10,099 bases of DNA from an uncultured Porphyromonadaceae bacterium. GTDB taxonomy: Bacteria > Bacteroidota > Bacteroidia > Bacteroidales > Muribaculaceae. Below are positions 1 to 5,819 of the stretch, in pieces (the stretch's first letter is position 1; each line of letters begins with the position of its first letter). The position numbers and the translations under genes are program-made. Location: positions 1-10,099 of the forward strand of contig CABQCA010000081.1 of NCBI GenBank assembly GCA_902462525.1. The letters run 5' to 3'. Below the pieces are notes generated by a model, which saw nothing but the letters and a program-made list of their open reading frames with translations, was not told the DNA's origin and did not search any database.

Positions 1-751
1 TGACCGAAGCGTCGATCGACGATTCGAGCAACGGAATACTTGCGATTGTAGAATAGTAGAGGGTCGAAGCCTGAGCCACATCGAGTTTCGAGGCCAGACC
101 GGCCTCATGGCGCTCGCGGGTCATATTGAGAATGCGTTCCTGGCTCACGGAGTGTTCGCGGGCTACCTTGAGCTGCCCACGTGCCACAAGCAGACCTATG
201 TAAGTGCTTGCTATCTGTGCATCGACACTAATGCCGACCCCGGCATATTCAGCCGCAGAAATCTTAACCTGCGCACCGGCCTGCCGTACCTGCGACGTGA
301 TCTTGCCAAAAACATCGATTTCCCAACTCATATTGACAGTACCGGCAAACGACGATATAGTCGTCGCCGGGCCTCTGACATCGGAGGTCAGTCCCGACAT
401 GCGCTGGCGTGTCCAGCCGGCCGAAAGATCGAGCCGCGGAAAGTAGGCAGCTCTGGCTGCGTTCTTCTGAGCTTCGGCTATACCGATGCGCTGTGCCGCC
501 ATGGCAACATCGTAGTTGTTGCGGCGTCCAAGGTCTATCAGGCTGTCGAGCAGCGGATCGCCGAAGCCTCGCCACCATGCGGCGCTGACCGAATCGGCTT
601 CGGCAGCTACCGACGGCACCTCCCATGTCGCCGGCAGGCTATGCTGCAGTCGGTCGGAGTCGGCGCCGAAAGCGCGTGGAGCGAAAGCCCACAGCGTAAG
701 TCCTATGACACCGAGCCATCTGAGCAAAGCCACTTTAGTTTTTTCTTTCAT
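1..751 (-). CDS. TolC/NodT-type outer-membrane efflux channel, N-terminal part (runs off the left edge)
   Basis: The first 250 residues of an outer-membrane factor are visible; such proteins form the trimeric exit duct of tripartite efflux pumps. The frame is open from the ATG at 751 to the window edge. Residues 1-29 look like a signal peptide (basic start, hydrophobic core, AFG/A cleavage region). No lipobox cysteine is visible, unlike many NodT-type lipoproteins. Family features follow: WWRGFGDPLLDSLI (59-72), NNYDVAMAAQRI (78-89), AAYFPRLDLSAGW (101-113), and SWEIDVFGKI (142-151), the hallmark of this family. A long amphipathic helix follows, with RERHEAGLASKLDVAQA (212-228). The gene starts 82 bases from a divergent permease, so it appears to be first in its transcript; any pump partners would lie further left. 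The pump class (RND, ABC or MFS) and the substrate cannot be told from here. The visible part has no frameshift. Confidence 0.9.
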   Translation of the reverse strand, partial: MKEKTKVALLRWLGVIGLTLWAFAPRAFGADSDRLQHSLPATWEVPSVAAEADSVSAAWWRGFGDPLLDSLIDLGRRNNYDVAMAAQRIGIAEAQKNAARAAYFPRLDLSAGWTRQRMSGLTSDVRGPATTISSFAGTVNMSWEIDVFGKITSQVRQAGAQVKISAAEYAGVGISVDAQIASTYIGLLVARGQLKVAREHSVSQERILNMTRERHEAGLASKLDVAQASTLYYSTIASIPLLESSIDASV

Positions 752-802
752 TAGTCAAAACGATTTTTAGTTTAAAACAAGCTTTAATCAACAAAAGTTG
801 CC

Positions 803-810
803 TACCTTTG
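803..810 (+). promoter_or_regulatory. Bacteroidota-type -7 promoter element for the EamA permease
   Basis: TACCTTTG matches the TAnnTTTG consensus of the Bacteroidota primary sigma factor. Transcription would start a few bases downstream, near 815-818, giving a leader of under 20 bases to the ATG at 834. No TTTG -33 element is obvious at the expected spacing. The element overlaps the alternative TTG start at 798, which argues against that start. Confidence 0.6.
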
Positions 811-833
811 TACTTGTAAAAAAGGAAAAAAGA

Positions 834-1712
834 ATGTGGGTACTTCTTGCTCTCGCCTCGGCCATTGGTCTTGGTGTGTACGATATATTCAAAAAAATTT
901 CACTTAAGGACAACAACGTGCCGGCGGTTCTGATGCTGAATACCGTCTTCGGTTCTCTGCTGATGAGCCCGGTTATAATAGTGTCGCTCTATCACGGCCA
1001 TGCGGGGCTCGGCGGCAGTGCGGAAGGACATCTGCTGGTGCTTTTGAAATCGTTCATAGTGCTGAGTTCGTGGATTCTGGGCTATTTTGGCATAAAACAC
1101 CTTCCGCTCACCATAGCCGGCCCGGTGAACGCCTCTCGGCCGGTGATGGTGCTCATCGGTGCTCTTGTTATTTTCGGCGAACGCCTCAATGCCCTGCAAT
1201 GGTGTGGCATCCTGCTTGGTTTTGCGTCGCTTTTCCTCATATCGAGGGTGGGTGCCCGCGAAGGTTTCGCACTTCGTGAAAGCCGATGGCTATGGTTTTC
1301 GTTCGGAGCGGCGGTTATGGGCGCCGTAAGCGCTCTCTACGACAAATTTCTGCTCAAACGCTTCGAACCGCTCGAAGTACAGGCATGGTACTCGTTTTAC
1401 CAGATGATAATAATGTGTGCGACGGTGATTATTCTAAGCCGCACGGGCCTTATGGCGCACAGCACTCCTTTCCGGTGGCGCTGGAGCATACCGCTGATTT
1501 CGCTGTTTCTCACCACGGCTGACATAGCATATTTCTATGCCCTGTCCGACCCGGATTCGATGATATCGATAGTATCGATGATACGCCGCGGCAGCGTGCT
1601 GGTGTCGTTCTTCTACGGCGTCTTCGCTCTGCACGAAAAACACATACGAGCCAAACTCGCCGACCTTTTTATTCTCATCGCCAGCCTCGCACTGCTCGTT
1701 CTCGGATCGTAA
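834..1712 (+). CDS. EamA/DMT-superfamily permease
   Basis: A 292-residue inner-membrane protein made almost wholly of hydrophobic helices, about ten in all, arranged as two EamA repeats (about 1-137 and 150-290). Each repeat ends with the usual pattern: an acidic/basic loop (GERLN at 115-119; HEKH at 267-270) and then a long final helix (GILLGFASLFLI; FILIASLALLVLG). This is the drug/metabolite transporter fold, whose members move amino acids, metabolites or drugs across the cytoplasmic membrane; the substrate cannot be predicted. The ATG at 834 is preferred: the first membrane helix begins at once, AAGGAAAAAAGA lies just upstream, and the longer TTG start at 798 overlaps the promoter element. 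It is divergent from the efflux channel gene and ends at a hairpin shared with the next, convergent gene. Confidence 0.9.
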   Translation: MWVLLALASAIGLGVYDIFKKISLKDNNVPAVLMLNTVFGSLLMSPVIIVSLYHGHAGLGGSAEGHLLVLLKSFIVLSSWILGYFGIKHLPLTIAGPVNASRPVMVLIGALVIFGERLNALQWCGILLGFASLFLISRVGAREGFALRESRWLWFSFGAAVMGAVSALYDKFLLKRFEPLEVQAWYSFYQMIIMCATVIILSRTGLMAHSTPFRWRWSIPLISLFLTTADIAYFYALSDPDSMISIVSMIRRGSVLVSFFYGVFALHEKHIRAKLADLFILIASLALLVLGS

Positions 1713-1714
1713 AA

Positions 1715-1744
1715 ATCCCTGCGGCCGCCTATGGCCGCAAGGAT
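1715..1744 (-). terminator. Hairpin terminator between convergent genes
   Basis: ATCC-C-TGCGGCC, loop GCCTAT, GGCCGCA-A-GGAT gives an 11-bp GC-rich stem with one C/A mismatch. On the minus strand the stem runs straight into TTTTT (1715 down to 1711, partly the last stem base), as expected for an intrinsic terminator of the DJ-1/YajL gene that ends at 1770. On the plus strand the stem is followed by an A-rich stretch, so it would be a weaker terminator for the permease gene. The T-tract overlaps the permease stop codon. Confidence 0.6.
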
Positions 1745-1769
1745 AAAGAATAATAAAAATTCAAAATAG

Positions 1770-2342
1770 TCAGAAGTAGAAATTCATCGATTTCTGATAG
1801 TAGAGCATGCCGGAACCTACCTGCTGGGCCACATTGTCGCCCATAGAGTTGGCCACAATGGCCAGGGCGAAGCGGAGAGCTGAGCTGGGTCCGTTGCCGG
1901 TAATGAGGCGTTCGATAGTCATGACAGGCACATCGCGCATTATTGCCCCGTGCTTCTTGCACTCGGCCTCGAAACCGGGATAGCAAGTGGCTTCGCGTCC
2001 GTCGAGTAGCCCGAGAGGGGCGAGCACCACTGCGGGGGCTGCGCAGATAGCAGCAATTTTGCCTTTATGAACTTTAAGAAGATCGCCGAGAGCCTTGAAT
2101 TCGTGAAGATTGGTAGCTCCGGGCATTCCGCCGGGAAGTATCAGCCATTCCGAGTCGGCGAAATCGGCTTCCTTAAACAAGAGGTCGGCATCTACAGGGA
2201 TTCCGTGAGCTCCTGTTACTTTTTTAGAGTCGCTGATCGACACTGTCTTGATGTCCATGCCGGCACGGCGCATGACATCTATCACGGTAATGGCTTCGAT
2301 TTCCTCGAAACCTTCGGCAAGAAAAATAAATGAGCGATGCAT
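1770..2342 (-). CDS. DJ-1/YajL-type PfpI-family protein
   Basis: A 190-residue single-domain protein of the DJ-1/ThiJ/PfpI superfamily, close in length to E. coli YajL and human DJ-1. The nucleophile elbow AAICAAP holds Cys100, and Glu16 in AEGFEEIE matches the conserved glutamate that tunes this cysteine (Glu18 of DJ-1). Other shared blocks are VIDVMRRAG (20-28), WLILPGGMPGATNL (66-79), ITGNGPSSALRFALAIV (147-163) and VAQQV near the end. Members act in oxidative-stress defence; glyoxalase or protein deglycase activity has been proposed but is disputed, so the exact reaction is not assigned. The start at 2342 (MHRSFIFLAEGFEEIE) aligns with family N-termini; an upstream in-frame extension to 2408 adds a basic tail unlike the family and was rejected. 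It is divergent from apbE. A poor promoter match, TACCTTAT, lies at 2364-2357. Confidence 0.93.
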   Translation of the reverse strand: MHRSFIFLAEGFEEIEAITVIDVMRRAGMDIKTVSISDSKKVTGAHGIPVDADLLFKEADFADSEWLILPGGMPGATNLHEFKALGDLLKVHKGKIAAICAAPAVVLAPLGLLDGREATCYPGFEAECKKHGAIMRDVPVMTIERLITGNGPSSALRFALAIVANSMGDNVAQQVGSGMLYYQKSMNFYF

Positions 2343-2425
2343 AATTGAGGTCTTTAATAAGGTAGATAATGAATTTTTAATGCTCCTGCTTTTCTTAAAC
2401 GTTAACAAAAGACAGAGCGGTTTTG

Positions 2426-2458
2426 TTTGGTGCCGTAGATGTTTTTTTGGTATTTTTG
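2426..2458 (+). promoter_or_regulatory. Bacteroidota-type promoter for apbE (TTTG, 21-base spacer, TATTTTTG)
   Basis: TTTG at 2426-2429 and TATTTTTG at 2451-2458 match the -33 and -7 consensus (TTTG and TAnnTTTG) with a 21-base spacer. A transcript would begin around 2463-2466, downstream of the first in-frame ATG (2460). Initiation is therefore expected at the ATG at 2478, which follows TTTAAGG. Confidence 0.65.
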
Positions 2459-2477
2459 AATGATAAAAAATTTAAGG

Positions 2478-3467
2478 ATGAGACATAGTTTTGTTATTTT
2501 GCCGCTAATATCGACACTATTTTTGACATTTGCAAGCTGTGCCGAACATTTTTCGACAGATAATGGCGAAATTTGGGCTACAACTTACCATATAGTCTAT
2601 TCAGGAAATAAAAATCTGCACGACTCAATCCGTGCACAGCTCGAGATTATCGATGACGAACTGTCGATGTTTAACCCGAAATCGAAACTTACCGAAATCA
2701 ACCGTGGCTGCGATACTACAGATTCCCATTTTCAGACAGTGTTCGACTGCGCCACCGCCGTGAGCCGCATTTCGGACGGTCGCTACGATCCGACTGTGGC
2801 GCCACTTGTCGATGTCTGGGGCTTCGGACGCACAGAGGCCGGCGCACATCCTTCCGACTCCGTTATAGCCTCGTGTCTGGCATCGGTGGGCATTGCCGAA
2901 TGTCGGATAGACAACGACATTCTAACACGCAAGAGTCATGACACTGAGTTCGATTTCTCGTCGCTTGCCAAGGGTTACGGTGTCGACTGCGTGGCTGATA
3001 TGTTCGACCGCAATAATGTAAAAAATTATATGATCGAAGTCGGCGGTGAAATTCGCGTACGCGGCACTAATCCCCGGGGCAAAAAATGGCGTATTCAGAT
3101 CGACGAACCTACCCCCGGTGCTATGCACAGCCGCTACACAGTACTCGAACTGGGACCGGATCCGACAGGAGTGGCCACAAGCGGCAATTACAGGAATTAC
3201 CGTCCGGACGAAAACGGCGGTTTTTTCGGACACACAATTTCTCCGCTCGACGGACGTCCAATAGTCACCGAGGTTTTATCGGCAACTATAGTGGCCCCAA
3301 CCTGCATGTTTGCCGATGCTCTCGCTACCGCCTGCATGACAGGAACTTATGCGCAGGCCGAAGATATAATCAATAAATCACAGACAGCAGCTTTGATAAT
3401 TGTCGGAGGTCATGGCAGCATGACGGCAAAAAAAATCGGCTGTCTCCCGACAACCGAAAATCCTTAA
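2478..3467 (+). CDS. apbE: FAD:protein FMN transferase ApbE, lipoprotein form
   Basis: A 329-residue ApbE-family enzyme, which uses FAD to attach FMN through a phosphoester bond to Thr/Ser of exported or membrane redox subunits such as NqrB/NqrC and RnfG/RnfD. Residues 1-20 form a lipoprotein signal peptide ending FAS-Cys21, so it should be anchored in the envelope. Family blocks in order: TTYHIVYS (35-42), LEIIDDELSMFNPKSKLTEI (55-74), YDPTVAPLVDVWGFG (103-117), FDFSSLAKGYGVD (158-170), YMIEVGGEIRVRG (184-196), KWRIQIDEP (203-211), ATSGNYRNY (233-241), GHTISPLDGRPI (251-262) and MFADALATACMTG (277-289), with the metal-site Asp and Thr of ADALAT present. The usual MGT before TTY is WAT, and the Asp often seen in HxIDPxTG is Ser. 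I chose the ATG at 2478 because the promoter element sits over the ATG at 2460; starting there would add six residues. No flavoprotein target is in the window. Confidence 0.93.
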   Translation: MRHSFVILPLISTLFLTFASCAEHFSTDNGEIWATTYHIVYSGNKNLHDSIRAQLEIIDDELSMFNPKSKLTEINRGCDTTDSHFQTVFDCATAVSRISDGRYDPTVAPLVDVWGFGRTEAGAHPSDSVIASCLASVGIAECRIDNDILTRKSHDTEFDFSSLAKGYGVDCVADMFDRNNVKNYMIEVGGEIRVRGTNPRGKKWRIQIDEPTPGAMHSRYTVLELGPDPTGVATSGNYRNYRPDENGGFFGHTISPLDGRPIVTEVLSATIVAPTCMFADALATACMTGTYAQAEDIINKSQTAALIIVGGHGSMTAKKIGCLPTTENP

Positions 3468-3483
3468 CCTTAAATCTAATACC

Positions 3484-3564
3484 ATGAAAAACACAGTGCA
3501 AATTAGCAAATGTACAATTACAACATTCTGCGGCATGAATAGTTCTTGCCCCGGTGCGATTTAA
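3484..3564 (+). CDS. Possible 26-residue three-cysteine micro-ORF after apbE
   Basis: ATGAAAAAC opens a 26-codon frame ending in TAA, 16 bases after the apbE stop. The peptide begins MKNTVQISK and has Cys10, Cys16 and Cys22, so the cysteines are spaced exactly six apart, and it ends CPGAI. The start context (A-rich, MKN) is typical for Bacteroidales genes. I do not recognise it. An ORF of this length can arise by chance, and nothing else shows that it is translated. It could be a small protein co-transcribed with apbE, a leader peptide for the two-component operon downstream, or nothing. Confidence 0.25.
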   Translation: MKNTVQISKCTITTFCGMNSSCPGAI

Positions 3565-3589
3565 CATATTTTAATAATGCTGTATGGTC

Positions 3590-3598
3590 TAAATTTTG
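3590..3598 (+). promoter_or_regulatory. Weak candidate -7 element for the two-component operon
   Basis: TAAATTTTG resembles TAnnTTTG but has one extra base between TA and TTTG. It lies in an AT-rich stretch (3561-3610) 73 bases before the response regulator ATG, where a promoter is expected. No clear -33 TTTG was found at the right distance. Apart from the micro-ORF, I see nothing else in 3468-3670. Confidence 0.3.
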
Positions 3599-3670
3599 TA
3601 ATTTCGAAATCGGAAAGTGCCTCAGAATGCACTCATACGACGATTCTATGAAACCGACAGCAGTAATACT

Positions 3671-4384
3671 ATGAGTATAAAGATATTAGTCATAGATGAC
3701 GAAGAAGCACTCTGCGAAATACTGAAATTCAACCTCGAAAAGGAAGGCTACGAAGTTGACTATGCTTACAGCGCCGAAGAAGCTCTTACAAAAGACCTCA
3801 AAGACTATTCGCTCTTTATGGTCGATATAATGATGGACAAACTCAGCGGCTACGATTTTGCGAAAGCGATACGCAACAATCCTGAAGTCGAAAACACTCC
3901 CATCCTGTTCTGCTCGGCGCTCTCAGGCGAAGATTTCGTTGTACGCGGACTCAACATTGGCGCCGACGACTACGTGACCAAGCCTTTCGTCATCGGCGAG
4001 GTTGTGGCCCGCGTACGCGCCGTGCTTCGCCGCACCGGAACCACAAAACGCATCGAAGCTTCCAAACATGAAAACAGCGGCTATGAAGCCGACCTCACAT
4101 TCCACAATCTGCGAATCGACCTGAACGACAAAGTTTGTACTCTCAACGGAGAACGCCTTCAGCTCACCCGCACGGAGTTCGACATTCTGCTGTTCTTCCT
4201 TTCGCATCAGAACCGTATCTATTCGCGCGAAGAGATAATCCAGAATGTATGGGGCGATGAAGTCGTTGTAACGGAGCGCACCATCGACACCAACATCACC
4301 AGACTCCGCAAAAAACTCGGCGATTACGAAAAGTACATCGTAACCCGCCACGGCTTCGGCTATGGATTTAAGGAGAAAGATTAG
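3671..4384 (+). CDS. OmpR/PhoB-family response regulator
   Basis: A 237-residue DNA-binding response regulator. The receiver domain (about 3-120) has the acidic pair Asp9/Asp10 in LVIDDEE, phospho-acceptor Asp52 in FMVDIMM, Ser82 in FCSALS, and Tyr102 and Lys104 in ADDYVTKPF. The C-terminal winged helix (about 137-235) carries the OmpR-type LTRTEFDILLFFLSHQN block, the YSREEIIQNVWGD block and recognition-helix text VTERTIDTNITRLRKKLG, ending RHGFGYGFK. The start is set at 3671 (MSIKILVIDDEE), because a GTG start at 3617 would add 18 residues ahead of the first strand. It is expected to be phosphorylated by the kinase encoded directly downstream, whose start lies inside this gene (23-base overlap). 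The target genes are unknown; the general PhoB-like layout does not justify a specific name. Confidence 0.95.
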   Translation: MSIKILVIDDEEALCEILKFNLEKEGYEVDYAYSAEEALTKDLKDYSLFMVDIMMDKLSGYDFAKAIRNNPEVENTPILFCSALSGEDFVVRGLNIGADDYVTKPFVIGEVVARVRAVLRRTGTTKRIEASKHENSGYEADLTFHNLRIDLNDKVCTLNGERLQLTRTEFDILLFFLSHQNRIYSREEIIQNVWGDEVVVTERTIDTNITRLRKKLGDYEKYIVTRHGFGYGFKEKD

Positions 4385-5783
4385 CTATCAATGGCAGCTC
4401 TTCGTGCCGCTTGTCATCACTCTATGGGTGGTGATAGCTGGCATGGGCTACCTCCAGTTCCACAACGAAGCTGAATACCGCCGAGAGAAGATACGCGAGC
4501 AACTCGACCTCATAAATGCCCGTGTAATAAACGCTTACGACACAGACTTCGACTACGAGGATTTTCTCGATTTCACCGCCAGATATTACATAGAAAACGA
4601 AATGTACGACAAAATCCGCATTTCGCTTTTCATCGACGGCGAACCCGTCAAAACCTACGGACGTCCCATCAGCTACGAACAGGCTCAGGTTGTCGGCGAT
4701 GCGTCGGAAGCAGAAGGTATTTTTTACCGACAGCCGGCATGGAGCCGCGACGGTCGGGTTCTCATATGCACCATTCTGCCGGTAAGCAGCGCCGTAACAA
4801 TGGCGGCCACCCCTTCGGCACGGGTGTTCTATATTGTAATAATCCTTGGCATTGTGGTGACTATACTGTCGTTTTTCACTACACGCCACTTCGGACGCAA
4901 CATCAAGATTCTGCGCTCGATTGCCGAGCGTGCTGCCACCGACCCCAACTTTATACCAGCGATGGACTACCCGCAGGACGAACTCGGCGACATCAGCCGC
5001 CAGATAACACACATGTACAACGAACGCAGTCAGGCCATGAACCGCCTCAAGCGCGAACATAGTGTGGCAATGCACGCCATCGAAGAGAAAGCACGGGCCA
5101 AACGCCAGCTTACCAATAACATAAACCATGAGTTGCGCACGCCCATAGGCGTAATAAAGGGCTACATCGACACCATTCTCAACAACCCCGACATGGACGA
5201 CGCCTCGCGCACACACTTTCTTGTCAAGGCACAGGAGCATGTCGACCGACTGATAAACCTAATTGCCGACGTTTCTGCCATAACACGCCTCGAAGAAGGC
5301 GGCAAACTCATCAGCACCGAGGAAATCGACTTTCACGACGCAATATATACTCTTGCAAATGAAATCGAAGAGTCGGGTTCGCTCGGCGATATGTCATTCA
5401 ATTTTGATATTCCTTTCGACTGCAAAGTACAGGGCAACTACAACCTTCTGACCGGCATGATTCTCAATCTTGTAAAAAACGCCGGCTTATACTCCAAAGG
5501 CTCGGAATGCTCCATATCATGCACCGGCGAAGACGACAAGTTCTACTATTTCCTGTTCCGCGACAACGGCATAGGTGTGCCCGAAGATCTTCTGCCTCAC
5601 CTCTTCGAGCGCTTCTTCCGCATCGACTCGGGTCGTTCCCGCAAGGCCGGCGGCACGGGTCTCGGCCTACCCATTGTGCAGAACACCGTTCTTGCCCACG
5701 GAGGCACCATTACCGTCGAAAACTGCTCCGACGGAGGCCTGGGCTTCCGCTTTTCACTCCCGAAATTCCGGTCTTCAAGGTGA
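4362..5783 (+). CDS. Membrane sensor histidine kinase, partner of the upstream regulator
   Basis: A 473-residue orthodox sensor kinase. It has a short cytoplasmic start, TM1 (about 12-31), a periplasmic sensor region (about 32-152), TM2 (about 153-173), a HAMP linker (about 174-228, with PQDELGDISRQI) and a coiled segment. The HisKA H-box is INHELRTP with His256. The ATPase domain shows an N-box (LNLVKNA, Asn373), G1 box DNGIGVP (401-407), F-box LFERFFRID (414-422) and G2 box GGTGLGLPIV (430-439). All the residues needed for autophosphorylation are present. The sensor region holds an acid-rich stretch, YDTDFDYEDFLDF (59-71), with six acidic residues. The ATG lies inside the regulator gene, so the two are probably translationally coupled. 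The signal is unknown; I recognise no named input domain. The stop is followed after 36 bases by the convergent sdaA end. Confidence 0.95.
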   Translation: MDLRRKISYQWQLFVPLVITLWVVIAGMGYLQFHNEAEYRREKIREQLDLINARVINAYDTDFDYEDFLDFTARYYIENEMYDKIRISLFIDGEPVKTYGRPISYEQAQVVGDASEAEGIFYRQPAWSRDGRVLICTILPVSSAVTMAATPSARVFYIVIILGIVVTILSFFTTRHFGRNIKILRSIAERAATDPNFIPAMDYPQDELGDISRQITHMYNERSQAMNRLKREHSVAMHAIEEKARAKRQLTNNINHELRTPIGVIKGYIDTILNNPDMDDASRTHFLVKAQEHVDRLINLIADVSAITRLEEGGKLISTEEIDFHDAIYTLANEIEESGSLGDMSFNFDIPFDCKVQGNYNLLTGMILNLVKNAGLYSKGSECSISCTGEDDKFYYFLFRDNGIGVPEDLLPHLFERFFRIDSGRSRKAGGTGLGLPIVQNTVLAHGGTITVENCSDGGLGFRFSLPKFRSSR

Positions 5784-5819
5784 TAGAGGCAAAGAAATTA
5801 CCTGATTCCCTAACTTTCA

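Noticed and set aside
107..754. Long plus-strand open frame at the left edge
   Set aside because: It is antisense to the efflux channel gene, whose minus-strand translation shows clear family motifs (SWEIDVFGKI and others). The plus-strand translation is compositionally odd and resembles nothing.
1770..2342. Thiamine biosynthesis role (ThiJ) for the DJ-1/YajL gene
   Set aside because: The ThiJ label is historical for this family and no thiamine genes are nearby; the sequence only supports the DJ-1/YajL fold with its cysteine and glutamate.
2343..2408. 22-residue N-terminal extension of the DJ-1/YajL protein
   Set aside because: The extra residues are basic and unlike family members, while MHRSFIFLAEGFEE aligns directly with the start of DJ-1 and YajL.
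3617..3670. N-terminal extension of the response regulator from a GTG at 3617
   Set aside because: It adds 18 residues with no family counterpart before the first receiver strand; the ATG at 3671 fits OmpR-family N-termini.
4422..5240. 272-codon minus-strand open frame
   Set aside because: It lies entirely within the histidine kinase gene in the opposite direction. The kinase frame carries the TM segments, HAMP and H-box; the antisense product has no recognisable feature.
3671..5783. Naming the two-component pair PhoB/PhoR or RprY/RprX
   Set aside because: Domain layout alone does not separate OmpR-family pairs, the sensor region is not recognised, and no pho or other marker genes are adjacent.
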